Shown in pieces: positions 33,203-42,315 of a DNA stretch of 64,000 nucleotides. Position 1 is the stretch's first letter; each line of letters starts with the position of its first letter. Position numbers and translations under genes: made by a program. The notes under the pieces were generated by a model. The model made no database searches and was not told where the DNA came from. It saw only the letters and a list, made by a program, of their open reading frames with translations. The stretch comes from CAZJKE01 sp964546585 (GTDB lineage: Bacteria; Planctomycetota; Phycisphaerae; Phycisphaerales; SM1A02), in NCBI GenBank assembly GCA_964546585.1, contig CAZJKE010000005.1, forward strand, positions 11,985-75,984, written 5' to 3'.

Positions 33203-34707
33203 TGTCGCTGCAGGTGCCGCCCAAAGCCGACTGCTGTTCCCGCGGCGACAAGCCCGCGGAGCCGCTGGTGTTCCAGAAGTCGACACTGGGTGTTCGAGGT
33301 GTTGACCTGCCGCCTCTGGATGTTCCGGAAACGCTCGTGCCCGACGAATTGAGGGCAGCGCCGCTCGACTTGCCAGAGCTCGGCCAGCACGACATCACGG
33401 CGCACTACACACACCTCTCCGATCGCAACTTCTCGGTCGACGGAAACTTCTATCCGCTCGGCTCCTGCACGATGAAGCACAATCCTCGCATCAATGAGTG
33501 GGCGGCGTCGCTTCCGGGATTCGCCTCGCTTCATCCACTGCAGGATGAGGACACGATTCAAGGCGCGCTGCGACTTCTCTACGAAACCCGCGAGTTTCTC
33601 GAGGAGATTTCCGGTCTTGCGGAAGTGTCGCTGCAACCGGCGGCGGGAGCGCACGGCGAGTACACCGCACTCAAGGTCATTCGCGCATTTTTCGCGGACA
33701 TGGGCGAGCACGACCGGTCTGTCGTTCTTGCCGCCGATACGGCGCACGGCACGAATCCGGCGTCATGCGCTATGTGCGGAGCCTCGGTTCAGCAGGTTCG
33801 TACATCGGCAGGCTGCACGGATCTCGACCATCTTCGCAAGGTGATCAACGAGATTGGCCCGTCGCGGGTCGCCGCATTCATGATCACGAACCCGAGTACG
33901 GCGGGTGTGTTTGATCGCCACATCACCGAGGTGGCGGATGTCGTGCACGAAGCCGGGGCAAAGGTGTATCTCGATGGCGCGAACATGAACGCGATGCTCG
34001 GACGAGTCGTTCCCGCGTCGCTCGGCGTCGATGCCATGCACTTCAACACGCACAAGACATTCTCGACACCGCATGGCGGTGGCGGGCCGGGCGCCGGACC
34101 CATTGCCGTCACCGAGGAACTCGCACCGTTCCTGCCCGTGCCGCAAGTCATGATGGCTGATGACGGCAGTTTCTATCTCGACCGCGATCGCAAGAAGTCC
34201 ATCGGCAAAGTCCGCAGTTTCATCGGGCAGTTTGGTGTCCTCGTGCGATGCTGGACCTACATATCGGCGTGCGGCCCGGTTGGATTGCGGCGGGTTGCCG
34301 AGACCGCCGTCCTGAGTGCCAACTACCTCGCCTCGAGACTCAGTGATGTCTACGACATGCCGTACTTTGACCCGAGCAAGGGACACTATTGCGCGCATGA
34401 GTTCGTCACAGTGCCGGAACGCCTCCTGAGCCAGGGCGTGACGCTGGTTGACATCGCCAAGCGAATGATTGACTACGGCGTACACCCACCAACGATGCAC
34501 TGGCCGGTGCATGACTGCCTCATGGTGGAACCCACAGAGACGGAGTCCAAGCGTGCACTTGACGATTTCATTGCCGTCATGCGTCAGATAGCCGAAGAGG
34601 TTGAATCGGATTCGTCGTTGGTAACCGGCGCACCATCGGAAGCGGACATTGCCCGCGCGGACGAAGTTGGGGCCGCGAGGAAACCTGTCCTCGTCTGGAC
34701 AGACTGA
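33202..34707 (+). CDS. gcvPB: Glycine dehydrogenase (decarboxylating) subunit 2
   Basis: 501 residues, the PLP-carrying half of the P protein. The PLP lysine is in HFNTHKTFSTPHGGGGPGAG; YPLGSCTMKHNPRINEW and LQPAAGAHGEYTAL are typical. The N-terminal 25 residues are richer in Cys/Pro than usual (CCSRGDKPAEP). It overlaps gcvPA by 1 nt and is followed without spacing by the AsmA-like gene. Confidence 0.97.
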   Translation: MSLQVPPKADCCSRGDKPAEPLVFQKSTLGVRGVDLPPLDVPETLVPDELRAAPLDLPELGQHDITAHYTHLSDRNFSVDGNFYPLGSCTMKHNPRINEWAASLPGFASLHPLQDEDTIQGALRLLYETREFLEEISGLAEVSLQPAAGAHGEYTALKVIRAFFADMGEHDRSVVLAADTAHGTNPASCAMCGASVQQVRTSAGCTDLDHLRKVINEIGPSRVAAFMITNPSTAGVFDRHITEVADVVHEAGAKVYLDGANMNAMLGRVVPASLGVDAMHFNTHKTFSTPHGGGGPGAGPIAVTEELAPFLPVPQVMMADDGSFYLDRDRKKSIGKVRSFIGQFGVLVRCWTYISACGPVGLRRVAETAVLSANYLASRLSDVYDMPYFDPSKGHYCAHEFVTVPERLLSQGVTLVDIAKRMIDYGVHPPTMHWPVHDCLMVEPTETESKRALDDFIAVMRQIAEEVESDSSLVTGAPSEADIARADEVGAARKPVLVWTD

Positions 34708-36073
34708 GTGCGGAAGTTTATCTGGGTCATTCTGGTGCTCGTCGTGATCATCATCGGTGCAGCCCTTGCGATCCGTGCATGGGTAGAGTCCTACTTGCGA
34801 ACGGAACTCTCCGCGCTGGCCTCAGAAACACTTGCGGCGACGTTGACCTTCGATGACCTCTCCTGGTGGCCGCCCTACACGGTGGAGATCAAAGGTGTTC
34901 GTCTCGCATCGGGAGATCAGAACCTGTGCGAAGCCGAAGCAGTCCGGTTCACGCTTGATTCGATTCCAAGCAGCGGAGACCCGCTGCACCTGACCGCCAT
35001 GGAACTGGATGCGCCGGCCATCCGAATCGGCGAAGGAGTTTCTTGGGGTGATGTCCTGCGAGCGGATGCTGCCGATGCATTGCTGACGCGAAAAGAGGGA
35101 GCCGCGCCGAATGTGTCCGAGTCAATCGTGGTTGGCGTCTGCCGGATTCGCGATGGTCGGCTGGTCTGGATCGGGGGGGGCAGCGAAATGACACTGGAAC
35201 GAATTTCCCTCGATGTGCAAGGTGCACCGGAACCCGGCGAGGAGGATCGATACTCGATCGAAGGTTCCGCTTCCCAGAGTGGCCTCGTGACTGCCTCCAT
35301 CAAGGGATCGCTCGATCTTTCAGATGCACTGGTGAAGGGTTTCGCGGTGACGCTGAACATCGATCTTGATCAGGAACAGTATGGATCGTTGCCTCCGCAA
35401 CTCCAGGATTTTGCGAGCGAACACTCCCTGCATGGATCGCTGAGCATGACAGGAAGCGGCGACCTGTATCTGATGGATGTTGCGACATCGGTGGCAACGC
35501 TGTCCCTTACACTCACCGATGGTGGTGCGATGATCGGTGACTGGCAACTTCCCCTCTCATCACTCAAGGTGGAGGCGAGGTATGTCAAGGAGGAGGTCTC
35601 CATTGACAACATCACCGCCGATGATCTGCTCGGGGGAACGGCCTGGGGTGTTGGAACAATTGGCCTGCATGGCGCAATGCCGATTTCGCTGGATGTCGAT
35701 GGCCGCGATCTTCGCATTGCGAGCATGGCACCGAAGAGCAGCCGCGCCATTGGAGGANNNNNNNNNNNNNNNNNNNNNNNNNNNNNNNNNNNNNNNNNNN
35801 NNNNNNNNNNNNNNNNNNNNNNNNNNNNNNNNNNNNNNNNNNNNNNNNNNNNNNNNNGACAACATGGGCGTGCGGGGAAAGGGGCAGGTCAATTTCGATT
35901 CAACCATCGACTTTGTAGTCAATGCAGGCCCGTTGGAGAAACTGGAGAGTGATCTCGGTGGAATTGGCGCCATTCTTGGTCTCATTACTGATCAGGTCGT
36001 GAAATATCGCATTCGCGGAACGTGGGATGATCCAAAGTTGACGGTGCACCCCCTTGGAATCGGAGCCGGGTAA
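34708..36073 (+). CDS. AsmA-like envelope protein, interrupted by a gap
   Basis: GTG start abutting the gcvPB stop. One N-terminal membrane anchor (FIWVILVLVVIIIGAALAI), then a long beta-rich periplasmic part. The section after the N-gap ends with VNFDSTIDFVVNAGPLEKLE and ITDQVVKYRIRGTWDDPKL, the typical end of AsmA-family C-terminal domains. Known members shape outer membrane lipid or protein assembly. The flanks lie in different frames across the gap, so the true gap length is unknown. Confidence 0.82.
35758..35857. other. Assembly gap (100 N)
   Basis: Exactly 100 N inside the AsmA-like gene. The reading frames on the two sides do not match over 100 nt, so the length is a placeholder. Confidence 0.99.
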
Positions 36074-36094
36074 CAAGCCAAGCCGCAGCCGGAT

Positions 36095-36604
36095 TCATGA
36101 TCCGGGACCGTGCAACAAGGAAAGGAGGCCCGGCGTGGCGATAAACACGACTCCGCCAGCGGCCAAACCGGCGAGCAGGTCGTCGACGAGTACGCCGAGT
36201 CCGCCCGGAAGCCGCTGAGAACTTCCGATGAATCCCGGCTTCAGAACATCGAACACTCTGAAGAGCACAAAGGCGAGCAACGCCAAGCCAACCCACGGCC
36301 AAACTTGATCGCCCGGCGCAAGCCACGCCATGCCGAGCAGCGCAATGGATTGTCCAGCAACTTCATCGCAGACAACTTGCGGAGCATCCTCCTTGCCGAA
36401 GTGGCTGGTGTACCACGGAGCAAGTGCCAGCGTGGCAAGCGAGGCGATGATTGCCAGAAGCAGGAGCGAGCCGAACAGGATCGCTGGACTACAACCACTC
36501 CAGGCAAACGCAATGGCGAGCGCGAGTGGCGGTAGGGATCCCCAGGTCCCCGGCGCGCCGGGAATCAGGCCCAGGCCACACACCGTCGCAATCGCGAGTC
36601 TCAT
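36095..36604 (-). CDS. pgpA: Phosphatidylglycerophosphatase A
   Basis: 169 residues from the ATG at 36604, whose first bases overlap the pgsA stop by 4 nt. The N-terminal GLGLIPGAPGTWGSL and VCDEVAGQSIAL (metal-binding acidic pair) and the later VFRVFDVLKPG match PgpA, an integral membrane phosphatase converting phosphatidylglycerol phosphate to phosphatidylglycerol. Three to four hydrophobic segments. The pairing with pgsA puts two consecutive steps in one transcript. Confidence 0.95.
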   Translation of the reverse strand: MRLAIATVCGLGLIPGAPGTWGSLPPLALAIAFAWSGCSPAILFGSLLLLAIIASLATLALAPWYTSHFGKEDAPQVVCDEVAGQSIALLGMAWLAPGDQVWPWVGLALLAFVLFRVFDVLKPGFIGSSQRLPGGLGVLVDDLLAGLAAGGVVFIATPGLLSLLHGPGS

Positions 36605-37251
36605 GTTCCCTTTCGCCGCAGCACGGCGCGGAGACCGCTGACATACGGGATGCCTGACCAGACCGTGATGATCAGCATGGCCCAGATGAGGATGTTGACA
36701 ATGGTCATCGCCCAGGCATGCTGATCGGGGCGAAGATTGACAACGATGAACAGAACAATGGGGACCGCAATGGACTGGAGAATCATCTTCGCCTTTCCCG
36801 CCCACTTTGCGCCGCCGCTCTCACCCATGGACTCCAATACATCTCGAATTCCGGTCACAAGCAATTCTCGGGCGATGATGATGACTACCATCCATGGGTA
36901 CACCCCGCTCGCCATTGTCAGCAGCCGATCGTCGGCTAACCAATCCGGCACCACAAATCGAGGGCCAGCGAGGTAGATGAATGCCCCCAGGACAAGGACC
37001 TTGTCGCAGAACGGGTCCATGATGCGGCCAAACATCGACTCGACATGCCACCGACGTGCGAGGTAGCCGTCAAGGGCATCGGTGGCGGCAGCGAGGACAA
37101 ACAACCCAATGCTGAAATTACCCCAGAAGGTGCCTTCGAGGGGAAAGCGAAAACCGCTCAAGGCCGCGAAGAAGCCCGCGGCGAGAAAGAGCCGCAGCAC
37201 AGTGACCATGTTGGGGATTCGGCGGCGGAGGGCGTTCTTCACGGGAGGCAT
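36601..37251 (-). CDS. pgsA: CDP-diacylglycerol-glycerol-3-phosphate 3-phosphatidyltransferase
   Basis: 216 residues with several membrane segments. The CDP-alcohol phosphotransferase signature DGx2ARx8Gx3Dx3D is intact (DGYLARRWHVESMFGRIMDP then CDK). It makes phosphatidylglycerol phosphate, the substrate of the next gene product. Divergent from nuoJ with 108 bp between, in which no clear promoter stands out. Confidence 0.96.
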   Translation of the reverse strand: MPPVKNALRRRIPNMVTVLRLFLAAGFFAALSGFRFPLEGTFWGNFSIGLFVLAAATDALDGYLARRWHVESMFGRIMDPFCDKVLVLGAFIYLAGPRFVVPDWLADDRLLTMASGVYPWMVVIIIARELLVTGIRDVLESMGESGGAKWAGKAKMILQSIAVPIVLFIVVNLRPDQHAWAMTIVNILIWAMLIITVWSGIPYVSGLRAVLRRKGT

Positions 37252-37359
37252 TCTACGGCTGTCGGCGCAGTTGCGAATCGGCCCTGAGGGGCATATCGTG
37301 CCCGATCTCGCCGCCGCTGGGCGGCCTTCATCGCCGCCTCGAGGGCTTCCGTCTTCCGC

Positions 37360-38283
37360 ATGGATTCGCTCCTTCCCTACATCGCCTGTGTTCTTGTCGC
37401 ACTGGCCATGTATGTGGCGCTGCGTCCCTCGCGAAAAACCGTCCGCATCGGTGGCATTGCTGCTTCGACTGCCGCGGCTGGTTGGCTGCTCGGTATCGGC
37501 GTTGCGTCACTGGCGGATCTCGGTGGCGATACCGGCGGCGTGTTCTTCTACATCTTTGCGCTTGCTGCAGTCGCGTCGGCAATTCGGATGATCTCTCACG
37601 ATCGTCCGGTCTACGCTGCCCTGTACTTCGTACTCGTCGTGCTGGCGACGGCTGGGCTGCTCTTGCTTCTGGGCGCGGAGTTCGTTGCCTTTGCACTGAT
37701 CATCGTGTACGCAGGCGCGATTCTCATCACCTACATGTTTGTGCTCATGCTCGCCACGCAGGCGACAGATTCGGAGCACCCGCAGACGCAGGCCGCTTCC
37801 GACCGAATCCCCCGCGAACCCGCGGCAGCAGTCGTCGTTGGATTCCTCTTGCTGGCACTGGTCACCGGGACAATGCTTCGCGGAAGTGGAGGACTCCCGG
37901 AAGCCGATCGATATCCCGAGTCAGGATGGAGGCAACTCGAGGATCTGCCCCTTCAGTTTCAGCGAGTTGTCCTCGATGCCGATCCGTCGTTTGCCTGGCC
38001 GCCAGAGGTTGGCGAGGACGGCGATGCGATCAGGCTCGATACCGATGGAGCGTTCGTGCGATCACAGGACGGATCGGTTCTTCGGCTTGATGACCAGTTC
38101 CTGCCCGGCAACACACAACGGGTCGGCTGGTCGCTGGTTCACGATTTCCCGATCAATCTGGAACTCGCGGGCGTCATTCTCCTGATGGCGATGTTCGGCG
38201 CGATCGTGCTTGCGCGGCGTGCCATCGACATGGGCGAGGCGGGCAAGGATGCGGCGATCGCAGCGGAGGACGCTGCATCATGA
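37360..38283 (+). CDS. nuoJ: NADH-quinone oxidoreductase subunit J
   Basis: 307 residues, longer than the usual 165-200. The N-terminal five helices match NuoJ (AALYFVLVVLATAGLLLLLG and FVAFALIIVYAGAILITYMF). A non-membrane insert of about 90 residues (about 190-265, Asp/Arg-rich) precedes the last helix (LAGVILLMAMFGAIVLARR). First gene of the membrane-arm cluster; overlaps nuoK by 4 nt. Confidence 0.95.
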   Translation: MDSLLPYIACVLVALAMYVALRPSRKTVRIGGIAASTAAAGWLLGIGVASLADLGGDTGGVFFYIFALAAVASAIRMISHDRPVYAALYFVLVVLATAGLLLLLGAEFVAFALIIVYAGAILITYMFVLMLATQATDSEHPQTQAASDRIPREPAAAVVVGFLLLALVTGTMLRGSGGLPEADRYPESGWRQLEDLPLQFQRVVLDADPSFAWPPEVGEDGDAIRLDTDGAFVRSQDGSVLRLDDQFLPGNTQRVGWSLVHDFPINLELAGVILLMAMFGAIVLARRAIDMGEAGKDAAIAAEDAAS

Positions 38284-38612
38284 TTTTGGTCAACGAAATC
38301 GCATTTGGCACCGCTTCGCTGGCGCAGTATCTGCTGCTCAGTGGTGTGCTCCTGTCGATCGGCATGGTTGGATTCCTCACGAGGCGCAACCTGATCGTCA
38401 TGTTCCTGTGCAGCGAACTCATGTTTCACGCTGCAGTCCTCGCCATGGTGGCAGCCGGGCGATATCACGGGGATGTTTCGGGGCAAGTCTTCGTGATCTT
38501 CATTCTTACCGTGGCAGCGGCCGAGGCCGCGCTTGCACTTGCATTGGTGGTTGTGTTGCACAGGCAGCGAGAAACTTTGGATTCGGATGCATTTTCGGAG
38601 CTCGGTGAATGA
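38280..38612 (+). CDS. nuoK: NADH-quinone oxidoreductase subunit K
   Basis: 110 residues with three membrane helices, normal for NuoK. The conserved glutamates are present in the second and third helices (FLCSELMFHAAVL and VAAAEAALALALVVVLHR). Overlaps nuoJ and nuoL by 4 nt each. Confidence 0.97.
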   Translation: MILVNEIAFGTASLAQYLLLSGVLLSIGMVGFLTRRNLIVMFLCSELMFHAAVLAMVAAGRYHGDVSGQVFVIFILTVAAAEAALALALVVVLHRQRETLDSDAFSELGE

Positions 38613-40747
38613 CCGTCCTTCCATCCATCCTCGCCATGGCACCAGCGCCCTTGCCAGAAATCACTTCCGCAACCAGCGGCAGTTGGGCCGGGTTCATTCT
38701 CTGGATGCCTCTGCTCTCGCTGGTGCTTTGCGGATTGTGCGCAGTGCTGCGGGTGCGAACCAAGGCTCCGGCATGGATCACAGTGATCTGTCTTGCGGCG
38801 TCATTCGTATTGACACTTCTGCTCTGGCACGGGTACGAAGGCCCGCAGGTCATTCACCTCTTCGAGTGGTTGCATGTGTCATGGGGCGATGACTCGTTTG
38901 TTGCCAACTTTGCGCTCTATGTCGACTCGCTGACGCTGCTCTGGATGCTCTTCGTCACCGGGCTCGGCACGCTGATTGCGCTGTACGCATCCGAATACAT
39001 GGAACATGATGTCGGGAAGGGATACACCCGATTCTTTGCCGGTGTCAGTGTCTTCCTCTTTGCCATGGGTTGCCTGGTGATGGCGGACAACTTGCTGCTC
39101 CTCTACCTCGGCTGGGAGGGTGTGGGCTTTGCTTCTTACTGGCTCATCGGATACTTCTATCAGAGGCCATCCGCTGTTGCCGCGGCGAAGAAGGCATTCA
39201 TCATCAATCGAATTGGCGATGTCGGGTTGGCGCTTGCGATTTACCTTATCTGGTCGACATTCGGCACGCTTCAGTATGACCAGTTGATGACCGTTGTTGA
39301 GCAGCACGGCGAACATGCTGCGTTCGGCGGATGGACAGTGCATGCCATTCCGTACCTGCTCATGCTTGCCGCATTCGGCAAGTCCGCTCAACTACCCCTC
39401 TATGTGTGGTTGCCCGACGCGATGGAAGGACCGACACCGGTCTCCGCCCTCATTCATGCTGCAACCATGGTGACGGCGGGCGTGTATCTCGTCGCTCGCA
39501 CCTATCCGCTGTTCATGCTCGATGCATGGGCGTTACCGACCGTGGCGTGGGTTGGCGGTTTGACGGCACTGCTTGCCGCAACGATCGGCATGGCGCAATA
39601 CGACATCAAGCGGATCATGGCGTACTCGACCGTTTCGCAACTCGGGTACATGTTCCTCGGGCTCGGCGTACTTACCACCTACGGCGCGGCGTACCATGTC
39701 TTCACCCATGCGTTCTTCAAGGCGGTTCTGTTCCTCACATGCGGCGCCATCATGCATGGATTCGCCGGCCAACTGGATCTGCGGCGACTTTCCGGGCTTC
39801 GCCACATGCCGGGCTGGCGAATTACTGCCTATACGATGCTCATCGGCGCGCTTTGCCTTGCCGGATTCCCGGTAACAAGCGGATTCTTTTCAAAGGACGC
39901 CATTCTTGCGGAGGCATTTGTCACGCAGGGTCCTGGATTCGAAGTGCTCGGCTGGATGGCCATCGTGACAGCAGGACTGACGGCGTACTACATCTTCCGC
40001 GTCTGGTTCCGAGTGTTCTGCGGTCCAGTTCGCTACGAACCGGGAGACGAGATCACCGATGGTGAGCGAAGCGGTTTCCATCCCCACCCGCCAGGCATCG
40101 TTATCAACGGCGTTCTGATTCTCATTGCCGCGGGATCGTTGCTTGCAGCCCTTCCGTACTTCCTGCCGAATGCGAACGAGGGTGTACATGGCGGATGGGT
40201 CGCCGACATGCTCATCGATTCGCATGCCGCCGCCGGCGTGCCTGGCGGGGCAGTCGCCCATGGACATGAAGCAGTTCACGGCGACATCTTCGGCATGGAT
40301 CCTCATAAGGCAATGTTCTTCATTTCCGGCATCGTCGGGTTCCTCGGTATCGGATTCGCGATTTGGTATCACCTTGTTCGGCGGAGTGCCGCGGATACCC
40401 TCCGTGGTCGCCTGCTTGCGAATCCTGCCACCCGATGGCTGCCGACTGCGATGGAGAACAAGTGGTATGTCGATGAAATCTACATCGGCGTCATCAGAAC
40501 ACCGCTTTGGATTCTCGGAAAACTACTGACGCTCGTTGACCGGTATCTGGTGGACGGGCTGCTCGTCGATGGCACCGCACGGTTGCCGAGGTGGGTTGCC
40601 AAGTGGTTCCAGCCCCTCCAGAACGGCGCAGTGCAGAGTTACGGTCTCACGATGGTCGGGGGTCTTGCCATTGTGGTGATTCTGGTGCTGTACATGCCGC
40701 AGATCATCGCCTTCCTCGGCGTGGCGGTGGGAGGTGGCGGACCGTGA
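38609..40747 (+). CDS. nuoL: NADH-quinone oxidoreductase subunit L
   Basis: 712 residues, the distal antiporter-like subunit of complex I. Typical segments: LLLYLGWEGVGFASYWLIG, AFIINRIGDVGLA, AQLPLYVWLPDAMEGPTPVS, ALIHAATMVTAGVYL and HAFFKAVLFLTCGA, with the lysine and glutamate positions of the proton path. A His-rich loop (about 535-560) precedes the last helices and the C-terminal amphipathic helix. Overlaps nuoK by 4 nt and nuoM by 4 nt. Confidence 0.98.
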   Translation: MTVLPSILAMAPAPLPEITSATSGSWAGFILWMPLLSLVLCGLCAVLRVRTKAPAWITVICLAASFVLTLLLWHGYEGPQVIHLFEWLHVSWGDDSFVANFALYVDSLTLLWMLFVTGLGTLIALYASEYMEHDVGKGYTRFFAGVSVFLFAMGCLVMADNLLLLYLGWEGVGFASYWLIGYFYQRPSAVAAAKKAFIINRIGDVGLALAIYLIWSTFGTLQYDQLMTVVEQHGEHAAFGGWTVHAIPYLLMLAAFGKSAQLPLYVWLPDAMEGPTPVSALIHAATMVTAGVYLVARTYPLFMLDAWALPTVAWVGGLTALLAATIGMAQYDIKRIMAYSTVSQLGYMFLGLGVLTTYGAAYHVFTHAFFKAVLFLTCGAIMHGFAGQLDLRRLSGLRHMPGWRITAYTMLIGALCLAGFPVTSGFFSKDAILAEAFVTQGPGFEVLGWMAIVTAGLTAYYIFRVWFRVFCGPVRYEPGDEITDGERSGFHPHPPGIVINGVLILIAAGSLLAALPYFLPNANEGVHGGWVADMLIDSHAAAGVPGGAVAHGHEAVHGDIFGMDPHKAMFFISGIVGFLGIGFAIWYHLVRRSAADTLRGRLLANPATRWLPTAMENKWYVDEIYIGVIRTPLWILGKLLTLVDRYLVDGLLVDGTARLPRWVAKWFQPLQNGAVQSYGLTMVGGLAIVVILVLYMPQIIAFLGVAVGGGGP

Positions 40748-42315
40748 CACCGTGGCTGATGATATTGCTGCCGCTGATCGGCGCCGCGGTGATCATTCCT
40801 CTGCGATCGTCGCAGGCAAAGTGGGTTGCGCTGGTGACCTCGATGCTGATCTTTGCGTTGAGCGCCGCGTTTGCCATCACTTTCGGGGCGTGGGGAACGG
40901 CGGGCGATGGCATGGAGTCCTCCATCTCCTGGCTGAGTGGGTTGGGTGTCAATCTTGCACTGGGCTCGGATGCAGTGGCGATGCTGCTTGTACTGCTGAC
41001 TACGCTCTTGACGCCGTTGTGTGTGCTGGGATCGTTCTCGTCCATAACATCGCGCCGGAGGGAGTACTACGCTTGGCTACTCGTGCTGGAGGCGGCGATG
41101 CTCGGCGTCTTCATGGCTCAAGACCTGATCCTGTTCTATGTCAGTTTCGAACTGACACTTGTGCCGATGTTCTTCCTCATCGCAATCTATGGTGGCGAGA
41201 ACCGAGCGCGAGCGAGTGTGAAGTTCTTTATCTACACATTCACCGGATCGCTCTTTGCGCTGGCTGGATTGCTGTATGTCGCATGGAGATTCGCCGAGAA
41301 TAATGGCGGCGCATGGTCGTTCGACATCGACACGCTGGCATCATTTGGCGCGACACTGTCGGCATCCGAACAGGGGTGGGTCCTTGCGGCGCTCTTGGCC
41401 GGATTCGCAGTCAAGATTCCCGTCTTCCCGCTGCACACATGGCTACCTCTTGCACACACCGAAGCACCGACGGCGGGATCCGTGATTCTAGCCGGCGTCC
41501 TGCTGAAACTCGGCACATTCGGCGTCTTCCGGTTTGTTCTTCCGATGGTGCCGGAGGCCGTCGTGGCATGGGCGCCGACCATCGCAGTATTCGCCATTCT
41601 CGGCATTCTCTATGCGGCGCTCATCTGCTGGGTACAGGACGACATGAAGAAACTGGTGGCGTACTCATCCGTGAGCCACCTTGGATTCTGCGTGCTCGGA
41701 CTTGTTGCGCTGAATCCGCTGGGGTTGCAAGGGTCAGTGCTCTACATGCTCAATCACGGACTCTCAACCGGCGCGTTGTTCTTTCTCGTCGGAATGATGT
41801 ACGAGCGGTACCACACGCGCGACATGAGATCGATTGGCGGTCTGGCGAAACGAATGCCGGTGTGGGCGTTCTTCATGGTGTTCTTTGTACTTGCCAGCGT
41901 CGGACTTCCGGGATTGAACGGCTTTGTCAGCGAATTCATGTGCCTTATCGGCGCATTCCTCGCTACGCCCGAAGCAACACCATGGCCAGGCGTCCTCGGC
42001 CCGTCGTTTGCGGCCATCGCGGCGATCGGCATGGTCTTCGCTGCCATGTATCTGTTGATCATGACCGGGAAAGTGGTCTTCGGACCGCTTCGCGAACCGG
42101 ATGGGGAAAAGCATCCATCGCTTCCGGCGGACCTCTCCGCGAGAGAGATTACGGTTCTTGTTCCGCTGGCCGCCCTGTGCATCTGGATCGGTGTGCAGCC
42201 GTGGGTGTTGACGGATGCCATGGAGGGATCTGTAGCGGAGACACTGAAGCCGTATCCACGTCTCGTAGATCACCTTCCCGCTGCTGCCAACATCGAGGAG
42301 CCGACCCATGGGTGA
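40744..42315 (+). CDS. nuoM: NADH-quinone oxidoreductase subunit M
   Basis: 523 residues from a GTG start that overlaps the nuoL stop by 4 nt; the longer open frame upstream lies in nuoL and is rejected. Motifs: FYVSFELTLVPMFFLIAIYG, PLHTWLPLAHTEAPTAGSV, AYSSVSHLGFCVLG and LNHGLSTGALFFLVGM. Proton-pumping antiporter-like subunit. Overlaps nuoN by 8 nt. Confidence 0.98.
   Translation: MTPWLMILLPLIGAAVIIPLRSSQAKWVALVTSMLIFALSAAFAITFGAWGTAGDGMESSISWLSGLGVNLALGSDAVAMLLVLLTTLLTPLCVLGSFSSITSRRREYYAWLLVLEAAMLGVFMAQDLILFYVSFELTLVPMFFLIAIYGGENRARASVKFFIYTFTGSLFALAGLLYVAWRFAENNGGAWSFDIDTLASFGATLSASEQGWVLAALLAGFAVKIPVFPLHTWLPLAHTEAPTAGSVILAGVLLKLGTFGVFRFVLPMVPEAVVAWAPTIAVFAILGILYAALICWVQDDMKKLVAYSSVSHLGFCVLGLVALNPLGLQGSVLYMLNHGLSTGALFFLVGMMYERYHTRDMRSIGGLAKRMPVWAFFMVFFVLASVGLPGLNGFVSEFMCLIGAFLATPEATPWPGVLGPSFAAIAAIGMVFAAMYLLIMTGKVVFGPLREPDGEKHPSLPADLSAREITVLVPLAALCIWIGVQPWVLTDAMEGSVAETLKPYPRLVDHLPAAANIEEPTHG

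Noticed and set aside
40591..40743. 51-codon N-terminal extension of NuoM
   Set aside because: It is an out-of-frame reading of the nuoL 3' end; the GTG at 40744 matches the family start and overlaps the nuoL stop.
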